The notes beneath the pieces are model-generated. The model was not told the origin of the DNA. It did not search any database and saw only the letters and a list, made by a program, of their open reading frames with translations. Shown here in pieces: positions 7,219 to 15,920 of a stretch of 35,129 nt of DNA. The stretch comes from Akkermansiaceae bacterium (lineage in GTDB: Bacteria; Verrucomicrobiota; Verrucomicrobiia; Verrucomicrobiales; Akkermansiaceae), in the NCBI GenBank assembly GCA_029253285.1, contig JAQWZU010000015.1, positions 1-35,129 on the forward strand, written 5' to 3'. The position numbers and the translations under genes are program-made. How positions within the stretch are numbered: position 1 is the first letter of the stretch; each line of letters starts with the position of its first letter.

Positions 7219-8049
7219 ATGTCAGAAACACCTACCGCTCTGGTGCCCGCCGAAGGCTGGCACGTCATGCATCTTTTTTATCAGATCGATCACGGACAAT
7301 GGAGCCTCCTCTCGGACAGCGAAAAACGCGAAGCCAAGACCCAACTCAGCGAGTTGGTTCAAGAAATTCGCTCGCACAAGGACACCCAACTCCTGACCTA
7401 CGCCATCGCCACGCCCAAGGCTGACATCGGCTTCATGCTGCTCACACCCGACCTTCATGATCTGACCAGTTTCGAAAAACGCCTCACTCTCGGTCTCGGA
7501 GTCGACATACTCACTCCGACTTATTCCTATCTCTCGCAAACTGAGCGCTCGGAATATACCACCACCAGCGAGCAATACGGCAAAGACACTCTCATCGGCG
7601 AACAAGGCCTCACCGAAGGCAGCGAAGAATACGAAGCCGGGCTCAAGGAATTCGACGAACGCATGAAGCACTATCTTCAGCACCGCATGTATCCCGTCCT
7701 CCCCGACTGGCCCGCCATTTGCTTCTACCCGATGTCCAAACGCCGGGCTACTCACGACGAATACAACTGGTATTCCCTCGAGTTCGAAGACCGTGCCAAG
7801 CTCATGAAGGGGCACGCCACTACGGGCCGCCGCTACGCCGGAAAGATCCTCCAACTCATCACCGGATCGACTGGTCTCGATGAATACGAATGGGGCGTTA
7901 CCCTGCTTGCCAAGGATACTCTCGACATCAAAGCCATCGTTTACGAAATGCGCTTCGATGAAGTCTCCGCCCGCTACGCCGAATTCGGTGACTTCTACAT
8001 TGGAATGCAATTGCCTCTCAACGAACTTTTCAAACGAGTCTGCCTCTAG
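7219..8049 (+). CDS. hemQ: Coproheme decarboxylase HemQ (ChdC)
   Basis: HemQ oxidatively decarboxylates coproheme III to heme b, the last step of the coproporphyrin-dependent heme pathway. The 276-aa protein belongs to the chlorite dismutase superfamily. YPMSKRR at residues 170-176 carries the Tyr and Lys that correspond to S. aureus Tyr145 and Lys149, and H199 in MKGHATTGRRYAGK is the expected proximal heme ligand; LITGSTGLDEYEWGVTLLAKD is the following conserved block. The typical chlorite dismutase distal arginine context is not seen, so I favour heme synthesis. It lies 3 bp after the TM protein gene and 4 bp before a lipoprotein gene. No other heme gene is in the window. Confidence 0.93.
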   Translation: MSETPTALVPAEGWHVMHLFYQIDHGQWSLLSDSEKREAKTQLSELVQEIRSHKDTQLLTYAIATPKADIGFMLLTPDLHDLTSFEKRLTLGLGVDILTPTYSYLSQTERSEYTTTSEQYGKDTLIGEQGLTEGSEEYEAGLKEFDERMKHYLQHRMYPVLPDWPAICFYPMSKRRATHDEYNWYSLEFEDRAKLMKGHATTGRRYAGKILQLITGSTGLDEYEWGVTLLAKDTLDIKAIVYEMRFDEVSARYAEFGDFYIGMQLPLNELFKRVCL

Positions 8050-8053
8050 TGTC

Positions 8054-8482
8054 ATGAAATTCGCCCTGACCTGCCTGTTTCTTGCCGTCCTCGTATCCTG
8101 TTCGCAATACCAGCGGGACTTTCAAAATGAGATGAAGAGGGAAGCTCCCGCGAATTCTGTCGAAGGACCGTGGAAGGGGGAATGGAAAAGCGAAGTGAAC
8201 GGACACCACGGGCCGGTCTGGTGTCTCGTTTCAAAAACGCCCAACAAGGAAAAAGAGTGGATCTTTCGCTACCGCGCCGGGTGGGGTTTCTTCCAATTCG
8301 GAGACTACAAGCACGTGATTGAGGCTAACAAAAAGGACAAGACTCTCCCGCTCAACGCTTCAATGAAACTCCCCGGGAACTTCGGCACCTACCACGTTAA
8401 GGGAACTCTCACGCCCAAGAAGTTTTCCACCCGGTTCAAAGGCAACGGCGACAAGGGCACGATGGTATTGGCCCGACCTTAA
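8054..8482 (+). CDS. Small lipoprotein of unknown function
   Basis: The 142-aa product begins at ATG 8054 with a signal peptide and lipobox (LAVLVSC, lipidated Cys16). The mature part contains GPWKGEWKSEVNGHHGPVWC and a WGFFQFGDY segment, an all-beta pattern I know from a Planctomycetes/Verrucomicrobia family in which the N-terminal block reads roughly GxWxGxWxSxxNGHxG; no biochemical function is established. Its gene starts 4 bp after hemQ, so cotranscription is likely. The stop codon (8480-8482) directly abuts the stop of the opposing gene with no intergenic base. Confidence 0.8.
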   Translation: MKFALTCLFLAVLVSCSQYQRDFQNEMKREAPANSVEGPWKGEWKSEVNGHHGPVWCLVSKTPNKEKEWIFRYRAGWGFFQFGDYKHVIEANKKDKTLPLNASMKLPGNFGTYHVKGTLTPKKFSTRFKGNGDKGTMVLARP

Positions 8483-9565
8483 TCAACTCTCGCACCAAGG
8501 CTCGGCCGAAAGAATCTCTTCGTTTATCTCCACTGCAGCGTCCCGTAGCTCTCTGGTGGCGAAGAGAACCGCAACATAGCCACCGTGTCCTCCACCACAG
8601 TATTTCTGGGCCAGGGCACCTTCGACCCTTGAAAGCTCATTCATCCCCTCTTTGAGCTGAACCTGATACGACATCTCCACTGCTTCAGCCAACATTTCGA
8701 CGGATTCTTCCATCACCGCCTGACGTGCTTTCGCCCCCGCGGCCTCGATCAAATCGTAGTCCCGTTCAAGATCAACCGACCCCGGAGTGTCATGCTGACT
8801 TCCGGTCCACACGAGGGCCATCAAACCGTCTAGGAACGATCCATCACGCTTGAAGTCAAGCTGCGGCCTTTGCCCGCTTTTCCAGACACAAATTCCCGTT
8901 TCCCGAATGACAGCCGGGTCCTGCCAACCCACGCCCAAATTCAATTCCGCCTCAACGGAATCCCGCCCCTCCAACAGAGCCCAGGCTCCACTACCGCCCA
9001 GTCCCGCCTTCTTTTCGTAGGGCCAATCATGCAAGCTCACCTTGGGCGAGATCGCGCAATTAACGATAAATCCACCCCTTCGTGAATGCTTCGGTACATC
9101 GAGCCAGCCACCCGCAAAATCAATTCTCAGCGGCACCTCCCTCGGCGCGGCAATCCGCTGCACAATTTCCGTCGTCGAGATCGGTTCGATCTGCGGAGGC
9201 GTCTTCGGAAGAATTACGTAGCGACATGCGATTTCGTCGCAGAGCGCCCTCTTAATATCGCCATAGCGATCATCTTCCGTCACCGCCAAAACATCCGGCC
9301 TTAGCTTCCTGAAGATTGGCTCGAAATCCAACCCCTGAACTTCCCCGTCACCGCTGACCACTTGATCAACCATCGGCAAAGCTGCCAATAAGGCCGCCTT
9401 ATGATCATCAGGGAGAGATGGCCTCCGGGTTTTATGAGACCAAAGAATCCCCTCATTGGCAAAAGACACCGTGAGGTGATCCCCCAAAGCCCTGGCTTCG
9501 TCAAAAAACTGTAAATGTCCTGCATGCAGGAGATCATAGCAACCGGAAACAAAGACGCGGACCAT
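8483..9565 (-). CDS. Nucleotidyltransferase / GHMP kinase fusion
   Basis: The 360-aa protein (ATG 9565; another in-frame ATG at 9580) has two enzymes in one chain. Residues 1-138 are a cytidylyltransferase-fold domain with H14-A-G-H17 and the ISTTEIV motif seen in heptose-1-phosphate adenylyltransferases. Residues 142-360 are a GHMP kinase like HddA: RIDFAGGWLDVP (147-158), the ATP loop GLGGSGAW (188-195), and KYCGGGHGGYVAVLF near 321-335. The kinase part is only about 220 residues, with motifs 1 and 2 just 40 residues apart, shorter than the usual 300 or more. Together they would phosphorylate a sugar and then form the NDP-sugar, perhaps for LPS or S-layer glycans; the sugar is unknown. This inverts the domain order of HldE and uses a different kinase fold. 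Confidence 0.85.
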   Translation of the reverse strand: MVRVFVSGCYDLLHAGHLQFFDEARALGDHLTVSFANEGILWSHKTRRPSLPDDHKAALLAALPMVDQVVSGDGEVQGLDFEPIFRKLRPDVLAVTEDDRYGDIKRALCDEIACRYVILPKTPPQIEPISTTEIVQRIAAPREVPLRIDFAGGWLDVPKHSRRGGFIVNCAISPKVSLHDWPYEKKAGLGGSGAWALLEGRDSVEAELNLGVGWQDPAVIRETGICVWKSGQRPQLDFKRDGSFLDGLMALVWTGSQHDTPGSVDLERDYDLIEAAGAKARQAVMEESVEMLAEAVEMSYQVQLKEGMNELSRVEGALAQKYCGGGHGGYVAVLFATRELRDAAVEINEEILSAEPWCES

Positions 9566-9990
9566 CGTGCGCCTACTCAAGCAGGCCCAAATTAGCCGAC
9601 AAGTATTTCTATCCTTTGCCGCTCAATTTCCTTCTCATACGCCCTCGTTTGCATGCAGCCCCAAACTGGCTAAACACAGCAACAAAGCCCTCTCAGCCCT
9701 CAAGATGCTCCTACGCCTCGGCGCCGTCCTATTGGCTGGCGCAACAAGCAGTCACGGGATAGACATTATTGATAATTTCGACAGCACGGAACTGGTTGGG
9801 GATCTGGAGATCTCTCCACTCGGAAGCGTCTTCTCCTTCCTCCTCCTCGTAAAACCACCGTCTTCGAGTGGACTTTGGGACCTACTCCGATCACCAGAAT
9901 TCGAGTAAGGAAATTCATCATAAGATCCTCTGCATGTCGTATATTCGCAGACTTGTCGAAAGAGATTTAATTACCCAGGGTATCCAGCAC
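9566..9990. other. 425-bp spacer with a possible small secreted ORF
   Basis: No convincing gene fills this interval. An ATG at 9705 opens a 67-codon frame on the plus strand (ending 9908) with a hydrophobic start (MLLRLGAVLLAGATSS) that could be a signal peptide, followed by DIIDNFDSTELVGDL. After about residue 40 an alternative frame keeps a plausible beta-strand pattern (TTVFEWTLGPTPITRIRV) before stopping, so this may be the frameshifted, truncated start of a secreted protein. It precedes the 881-aa dehydrogenase gene and may also hold its promoter. I see no clear terminator or -35/-10. Confidence 0.35.
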
Positions 9991-12636
9991 ATGCAACTTC
10001 TGGTCGCCACCATTCTCCTCTCGTTCACTTTATTAGGATTGGGGCAGGCTCCTCCGGCCTTTCGCTTTCAGATCGACACACTCCACGAAGGCATCCCCCA
10101 GCCGATGCATCTGGAGCATGGGCCTGATGGCAAAATCTACTTCATCGAGATCGCCGGCAAAGTCCAACGCTTCGATCTCAAGTCAAAATCTCTCACCACC
10201 CTCGGTAAAGTTGTCATCACCAATGATCAGGAAAACGGCCTCATCGGAATGGCTCTCGATCCCGACTTCGCAAGCAATCAATGGATCTACCTCTACCACT
10301 CCCCCGTCGATTTCAAGGGACAGATCCTAAGCCGATTCACCATCACCGCAGACAAACTCGATCACGCCAGTCGTATCGACATTCTCAAAGTCGATGAGCA
10401 ACGAAACCAATGCTGCCACCACGGTGGAACGATTCGATTCGGCCGCGATGGCAACCTCTTCATCTCAACCGGAGACAACACCAGCCCCTTCGCCTCTAAT
10501 GGATTTTCTCCAATCGACGAACGAAAAGGCCGCGAACCATTTGATGCCCAAAAATCCTCTGGAAATACCAACGACCTCCGCGGAAAGATCCTTCGCATTA
10601 AAGTGAAGCCAGACGGCACCTATGAAATCCCAAAGGGCAATCTCTTTCCCGAAGGCATGAAGAAAACCCGCCCGGAAATCTTTGCCATGGGATTCCGAAA
10701 CCCCTGGCGATTCTCCGTCGACCCCGTCACCAACTGGCTCTACGTCGGTGACGTCGGCCCTGACTCGGGCAAAGACGATCCCAACCGTGGCCCGCGCGGC
10801 CACGACATCCTCTACCAAATCCGCAAGGCCGGAAATTTCGGCTGGCCTTACGTTCGAGCCAAAAAGGCGTATCACGATTTTGACTTCGCAACGAACAAGT
10901 CAGGCGACGCCTTCGATCCTAAAGGCCCCCTCAACAAAAGCCCCAACAATACCGGCCTCGAAAAACTCCCGCCCGTTTCCGACCCCCTCGTCTATTACCC
11001 TCACGCGAAGGTCGATCAGTTTTCCCAACTCCACTCCGGCGGACGAACCTCTTGCGGCGGACCGGTCTTTCACTTTAAACCCGAATTTAAAAACACCGGC
11101 GGCTTCCCCCAATACTTTGACAAAGCCGCTCTCCACTTCGACTGGCAACGCCCATCCCTCAACTGGGTGCGCCTCGATGACCAAGGAAATTTCTCCAAAC
11201 TCGAACCCTTCACCGATGCCGTCAAGATCGGCCAAGGAAAAGACAGCCCCGGACAGCCCATGAAAATCCGCCGCCCCGCCGACATGATCTTCGGACCCGA
11301 CGGAGCCCTCTACATTCTCGACTACGGCGAAACATGGGGCGTGAACAAGGACGCCCGGCTCCTTCGCATTTCCTACCGCTGGGGCGAACTCCCTCCGGTC
11401 GTAAAAGCCAGCGCTTCCCCCTCTGCTTCCTCGGCGCCCTTGAAGGTGACCCTCTCGGCCAAAGGATCATTTTCCCCTGAAAAGAAAACCCTCTCTTACA
11501 AATGGACGCTCTTCCCCTCCGGCACCAAACTCGGAAGCGGGGAAACCCTCACCGCCACCATCGCCGAGCCCGGAAACCACTTCGCCCGCCTCACCATCAC
11601 CGACCCCGACGGTGGTAAAGCCTCTCTTGAAATCCCCCTCACCGTCGGCAACGCCCCTCCGGTCGTCGAGGCTGTCCATCCCACCGAGGGCAGCCTCTTC
11701 AAACCCGGACAAAAAATTCCCTATCAATTCAAAGTCACCGATGCCGAAGAGGGATCTTCAGAAACCACTCCGGACAACTTCTCCTCCCGCACCCTCGTCA
11801 CCGCCAAGTGGATTGGGCACGACGGAAAGAACATAGCATCCAATCCCGGACTCGCCCTCATGAAGCAATCCGACTGCTTCAACTGCCATGCCATCGACCA
11901 AAAACTCGTCGGCCCTTCCCTCATGGAAATTGCCGAGCGCTACCGGGGCCAAAAAGGAGCCCAACTGACCGCCACCGAGCGCGTCATCAAGGGATCCGCC
12001 GGAGTCTGGAGCGAACTCCCGATGCTCCCCCATCCGCAACACAGTATGGACGAAGCCCACCTCATGGTCTCCTGGATTTTCTCCCTTGATCCCAAAAAGC
12101 CGCTCACCGCGATGAAGCGGGGACTTTCTGGTGAAATTACCGCACCGGACAATCCAAACATCGGGTCATGCGTCATTGAGGCCACCTTCACCGATTTCGG
12201 GAAAGCCCCCGCCAATCCCCTGACCACCTTCAAAACCGTCTCGCTCCTTCACCACCGGATCGAAGCGGAAAGCGGAACGCTCGTCGGGGGCACCACCCTC
12301 GCAGCCCAAAACGAGGCCTCCAATGGCACCTCGGTCAACCGAATCGAACCCGGAAGACAAGTCATCCTGCCCGAATTCACTGCCCACGGCTTGAGCAAAG
12401 TCACGGTGAGAGCCACCTCGGGAAATGATGGGGGCGGAACCATCGAATTTCGCCATGGTGCAAAGGATGGACCGCTCCTCGCCACCGTCAAAGTCAACAA
12501 TACCGGGGGAATCAAAAACTACCAAACCTTCTCAGCCGCCTTCAAGACCCCCGAAAAAAGCGGACCCATCCACCTTGTCTTTACCCACCCAAAAAAAGGT
12601 CGTCTCATGTTCCTCGACTGGGTTCAATTCGACTGA
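9991..12636 (+). CDS. Secreted sorbosone-type dehydrogenase with PKD, cytochrome c and CBM domains
   Basis: This 881-aa protein is exported (MQLLVATILLSFTLLGLGQA). Domains in order are a six-bladed PQQ-dependent glucose/sorbosone dehydrogenase (about 25-460; FHLEHGPDGKIYF-like blades, AMGFRNPWRFSVDP, and GPDGALYILDYGE), a PKD/Ig-like domain (about 470-550), a cytochrome c (C629-F-N-C632-H633, LVGPSLMEIAERY), and a C-terminal carbohydrate-binding module resembling CBM6/35 (about 753-881, HRIEAESGTLVGG). It probably oxidises a sugar in the periplasm and hands electrons to its own heme, tethered to a glycan. The ATG at 9991 is chosen for the signal peptide; upstream in-frame ATGs at 9934 and 9868 add unlikely sequence. 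Related proteins occur across Verrucomicrobia and Planctomycetes, with substrates undetermined. Confidence 0.87.
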   Translation: MQLLVATILLSFTLLGLGQAPPAFRFQIDTLHEGIPQPMHLEHGPDGKIYFIEIAGKVQRFDLKSKSLTTLGKVVITNDQENGLIGMALDPDFASNQWIYLYHSPVDFKGQILSRFTITADKLDHASRIDILKVDEQRNQCCHHGGTIRFGRDGNLFISTGDNTSPFASNGFSPIDERKGREPFDAQKSSGNTNDLRGKILRIKVKPDGTYEIPKGNLFPEGMKKTRPEIFAMGFRNPWRFSVDPVTNWLYVGDVGPDSGKDDPNRGPRGHDILYQIRKAGNFGWPYVRAKKAYHDFDFATNKSGDAFDPKGPLNKSPNNTGLEKLPPVSDPLVYYPHAKVDQFSQLHSGGRTSCGGPVFHFKPEFKNTGGFPQYFDKAALHFDWQRPSLNWVRLDDQGNFSKLEPFTDAVKIGQGKDSPGQPMKIRRPADMIFGPDGALYILDYGETWGVNKDARLLRISYRWGELPPVVKASASPSASSAPLKVTLSAKGSFSPEKKTLSYKWTLFPSGTKLGSGETLTATIAEPGNHFARLTITDPDGGKASLEIPLTVGNAPPVVEAVHPTEGSLFKPGQKIPYQFKVTDAEEGSSETTPDNFSSRTLVTAKWIGHDGKNIASNPGLALMKQSDCFNCHAIDQKLVGPSLMEIAERYRGQKGAQLTATERVIKGSAGVWSELPMLPHPQHSMDEAHLMVSWIFSLDPKKPLTAMKRGLSGEITAPDNPNIGSCVIEATFTDFGKAPANPLTTFKTVSLLHHRIEAESGTLVGGTTLAAQNEASNGTSVNRIEPGRQVILPEFTAHGLSKVTVRATSGNDGGGTIEFRHGAKDGPLLATVKVNNTGGIKNYQTFSAAFKTPEKSGPIHLVFTHPKKGRLMFLDWVQFD

Positions 12637-12780
12637 ATCCCTGTAATAAGACAAAACTCAAGGTCCTGGCGCTCTCTAAAAAGAAGCTATTCATCGCTTG
12701 GTCTTTTATCAAAAAAGCAATATCATCATTCCCCCGGTTGAACTTCGCCGCTCCCCTTTTAGACCGTCGTCCAATACACC

Positions 12781-15147
12781 ATGAGAGTCGCGATCATCTC
12801 CGATATCCACGCCAACCTTCAGGCGTTGCAGGCTGTCTTGCTGGATATCGAGCAGAACAACATCGACTCCATTGTCTGCCTGGGTGACATCGTTGGATAC
12901 GGTCCCCGCCCCAAGCAGGTTCTTGAAGAAGTCACCTGCCGAACGGAAAACATCATCCTGGGGAACCACGACGCGGTCATTGGAAACCGCCTTAATCCGA
13001 GCGAATTTAACGACAATGCCCATGAGGCTATCGATTGGACCCGCGAATGTCTCGGAGATGATTCCGCAAAGTTTTTTGGCAAAGTTCCAACCACGCTGCA
13101 ATTCGACGACGTTCTCTGCGTGCACGCGGAAGCCGCCGAACCTGAAAACTGGAACTACATCACCAACCCTGAATCAGCGCTTCCCTCTTTTCTCACTACC
13201 GATGCCAGCCTGATTTTCATGGGCCATACCCATTTACCCGGCATCTTCAGCTTCGACCCTGCCACTCAACAAGTCACTCAGAACCCACCTCAAGACAGCT
13301 TCTTCAATCCACACCAACGCCACCTGATCAATGTCGGGTCAGTCGGAGATCCTCGTGATGGCGACATCAACGCCTCCTACACCATCCTCGATATGGAATC
13401 ACAACACGTGAGCTTTCGACGTGTTCCATTCGACTACGAAGCGTTCCGCACCGACCAACTCTCCACCGGGCTCAAGCACAAATCCTGGTTCCTGAAACTC
13501 ATCGATTCCCAGGCCCAGGATATTGCCCCCATGGGTGACATGACCGCCCGCCCGACTTCACTCGTCACCGGACACATCAATCGACGACTCCCCTCCGTCT
13601 CGCTTTCTCCCCTGATCAATACTCCGACCAAACTCGCTTCGGCGGAAAAGAGCCAAAACCGCCTCGCTTTCTTCGGCGTCGCTGCGATCATCATCTGCTT
13701 CATTGGCCTGATCATGGTCATTAGTTCAAATTCCAACAACCCCTCGGAGGGCTCCTCCGACACCACCGCAGTCGTCGACAAGAAAAAGAAGAGGCCCAAG
13801 AACACCCCGCCGGTTAAACCATCCCCCAACCCAACAAGGGTCAAACCAGCCCCCCCTTCGATCGCCAAGATCCCAGATCCAGCACCAGATATTCCCGAAC
13901 CTCCGATCCCCGATCCCATTCCTGACCCGACTCCTGACCCGACTCCTGATCCAACTCCTGATCCCGACCCCAAGATCACTCCTCCTATCGCTCAGGGCGA
14001 GATGGTCGACCAACTCGCGAAAGCCTTTTTTGCGAAGGACTATGAAAAAACAAAAATCCTTGCTGAGAAAATCGATTCTGATGACCCCGAATTAAAAGAA
14101 CTCACCAGAAAATTCATTAACGCTGACAAAACCATTCTGGAATCCTTCCGTCCTGAAATCGGGAAAAAAACCAGCATCACTTTTACCAAGAACATCAAAC
14201 GAGAAGTTCGAATTGAAAAAATCTCAGAGACCAAGCTAACCTGCTCAACAATTGTCTCGGGAGAACGAAGAGTTAAGGAATTCACACCTGCTGATTTTGA
14301 CCTACGCTTTCGAATTGCCCGCCTGGCTTCTACCGACGACCCAATTCGCTACCTCTACGGAGGGGTCGAAGCTGCCCACTCGGATGACTTCACCCTCACC
14401 CAAGCCTCATTTGACAAACTTCCTCCCGAATTAAGATCAGCACTGAAAGGAGCCCTGATCAACTATGTTGTCGCTGCCGGACAAGCTGAACTCTTCGCAT
14501 TGTTAGACGAGAACAACATTCCGGCCGTGGATGGAGATCTCGAAAAAACGATTGATGCTATTTGGAGTGGCTCGGTAGATCTGGAAGCCACCAAATCCCT
14601 TCCGGGAAAAATTAATCTCATTCGAAAAAAACTCACCGAGGCCGAGGCTAGCGCACACCCCCTCGACTCGAAGCTCGCCAGTCTTCAAAAGGCATTTTCC
14701 ACAGACTATCGACAAGGACTGATTGCTGAATTCTACGAAAACCGGGAGCATCAGGGACGCCCCGTTTTCACGAGGATCGATCCAATCGTGGACTTCGACT
14801 GGGGCGAGGAAGCACCTGCGCCGGATGTCGCCAAGGACTCTTTCTCCACCACCTGGACCGGATTTATCAAACCTCTTGAATCCGGCACCTACGAATTCAT
14901 GGTCGAGTTGGACGACCGGGGCTCCATCGGATTCCTGCAATCCAATCCAAATCCCATCCAGGGAAACTATGAGAATAATACCGAATTCGAACTCACTCTT
15001 GAGGCCGGAACATTCTATCCCTTCGAAATCAAACACATCGAAGGTTGGGGCAACGCCAAAGCCAAATTCCATTGGAGGCTAAAAGGCGAAGGTCGCTACA
15101 CCATCGTCCCCAAGGAAGTTCTCTTCCACCGCCCGCCCAGAGAATAA
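12781..15147 (+). CDS. Membrane protein: cytoplasmic metallophosphoesterase plus outside PA14 domain
   Basis: The 788-aa protein has a YfcE-like calcineurin phosphoesterase at residues 1-210: D8-I-H10, G35-D36, G61-N-H63-D, H115 and G148-H149-T-H151 are all present, so the two-metal site looks intact. No signal peptide precedes it. A linker leads to one transmembrane helix (about 295-316, AFFGVAAIIICFIGLIMVIS), then a Lys/Pro-rich stretch and PDPT repeats (about 378-393), a helical region of unknown type (about 400-640), and a PA14 domain (646-785, with GLIAEFYE and VELDDRGSIGF). PA14 domains usually bind glycans. The topology suggests that an outside ligand could control an inside phosphodiesterase or nucleotidase. 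Substrate and ligand are unknown. It is a single gene, convergent with the CPBP gene 4 bp away. Confidence 0.85.
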   Translation: MRVAIISDIHANLQALQAVLLDIEQNNIDSIVCLGDIVGYGPRPKQVLEEVTCRTENIILGNHDAVIGNRLNPSEFNDNAHEAIDWTRECLGDDSAKFFGKVPTTLQFDDVLCVHAEAAEPENWNYITNPESALPSFLTTDASLIFMGHTHLPGIFSFDPATQQVTQNPPQDSFFNPHQRHLINVGSVGDPRDGDINASYTILDMESQHVSFRRVPFDYEAFRTDQLSTGLKHKSWFLKLIDSQAQDIAPMGDMTARPTSLVTGHINRRLPSVSLSPLINTPTKLASAEKSQNRLAFFGVAAIIICFIGLIMVISSNSNNPSEGSSDTTAVVDKKKKRPKNTPPVKPSPNPTRVKPAPPSIAKIPDPAPDIPEPPIPDPIPDPTPDPTPDPTPDPDPKITPPIAQGEMVDQLAKAFFAKDYEKTKILAEKIDSDDPELKELTRKFINADKTILESFRPEIGKKTSITFTKNIKREVRIEKISETKLTCSTIVSGERRVKEFTPADFDLRFRIARLASTDDPIRYLYGGVEAAHSDDFTLTQASFDKLPPELRSALKGALINYVVAAGQAELFALLDENNIPAVDGDLEKTIDAIWSGSVDLEATKSLPGKINLIRKKLTEAEASAHPLDSKLASLQKAFSTDYRQGLIAEFYENREHQGRPVFTRIDPIVDFDWGEEAPAPDVAKDSFSTTWTGFIKPLESGTYEFMVELDDRGSIGFLQSNPNPIQGNYENNTEFELTLEAGTFYPFEIKHIEGWGNAKAKFHWRLKGEGRYTIVPKEVLFHRPPRE
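13921..13968 (+). repeat. Four 12-bp tandem repeats encoding PDPT
   Basis: Two identical copies of CCTGACCCGACT are followed by two variants (CCTGATCCAACT and CCTGATCCCGAC), giving PDPT-PDPT-PDPT-PDPD in the linker just outside the membrane helix of the phosphoesterase/PA14 protein. Because the unit is a multiple of three, copy-number change would alter linker length without a frameshift. Confidence 0.85.
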
Positions 15148-15151
15148 GCTG

Positions 15152-15916
15152 CTACCACATGCCATACTTGGCATAAGTCATGGCATACCAAGCCAGAGTC
15201 GCGTTGGCCACGCCGTGCATCACTACGCAGGCGAGCAAGCTCCGCGTCCAAACAGCAACACCGAAGGTCAGGGACCCATAAACAAAAGCCCCCGCCCAAT
15301 CGAGCGGAGCATGAGCCAGCATAAAGGCCCCGGTCACTACAAAGAATGAAATCCACGCCGGCTTTCCAAAAGGAACCCTCCAGTAATTTCCATCCATTTT
15401 TAGGAGAAATCTCATCAGAAATCCCCTCCAAAAAATCTCTTCCACTAGGGCCACGATCACTACGGCCCGAAAAACACGAAGAATCAGCGAGGCCCAATAA
15501 GCCATCGGGTCGCCAAAGACCCCCGGATCAAACCCTTCTTTCCGCGGAGCCAATCCTGAGAGCTTTTCAAAAAAAGAATCCGGCTTCCCGGTCATTTCAT
15601 AATAATCATAAAGGGTCGTCGGCAAAAGCCAGACTGCAATTCCCACAAAACCAGCCGCAGCTCCAATCCACACTTTATTCGACCACTTCAGCTCATAGTG
15701 CCGCCAGAAAAAGATCAGCACCGCCAACGTGGCGATCGTTTGCAGGGGATAAAAAAACTGCTCCGGCCAATGACGATACCACGGCGCATGATCATGCTCC
15801 CAGAGCATTGCCTCCCCCACGAATTGGTAGAGCAACATGAAAACCATGAAGACTGCGAATGGCACAACATGCGCCAGAGTTCGGTCTTTCCGCCAAATTT
15901 TCAGCTGCTCCATCAT
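15152..15916 (-). CDS. CPBP family intramembrane protease
   Basis: This 254-aa multi-helix protein (about seven to eight TM segments) belongs to the CPBP/CAAX-like intramembrane protease family. The diagnostic residues are EEIFWRGFLMRF (Glu-Glu then Arg), the later AFMLAHAPLDW with the conserved His, and CVVMHGVANATLAWY with the second His. The spacing and the C-terminal AHxxxNxxLA-like end resemble the exosortase-associated CAAX-protease-related family (TIGR03008); I cannot confirm that without a profile search. It may process or stabilise envelope proteins. It starts 4 bp after the aminotransferase stop and is the last gene of that minus-strand run. Confidence 0.85.
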   Translation of the reverse strand: MMEQLKIWRKDRTLAHVVPFAVFMVFMLLYQFVGEAMLWEHDHAPWYRHWPEQFFYPLQTIATLAVLIFFWRHYELKWSNKVWIGAAAGFVGIAVWLLPTTLYDYYEMTGKPDSFFEKLSGLAPRKEGFDPGVFGDPMAYWASLILRVFRAVVIVALVEEIFWRGFLMRFLLKMDGNYWRVPFGKPAWISFFVVTGAFMLAHAPLDWAGAFVYGSLTFGVAVWTRSLLACVVMHGVANATLAWYAMTYAKYGMW

Positions 15917-15920
15917 CAGC

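Noticed and set aside
7219-8049. Reading the hemQ product as a true chlorite dismutase
   Set aside because: The YPMSK motif and the His199 context match coproheme decarboxylases, and no perchlorate-reduction gene is nearby.
7222-8055. Minus-strand open frame of 277 codons over hemQ
   Set aside because: It covers hemQ almost exactly, and the plus-strand protein has all HemQ motifs.
12637-12780. Terminator after the 881-aa gene
   Set aside because: I looked for a stem with a T-run in this 144-bp gap; only weak, mismatched pairings are present.
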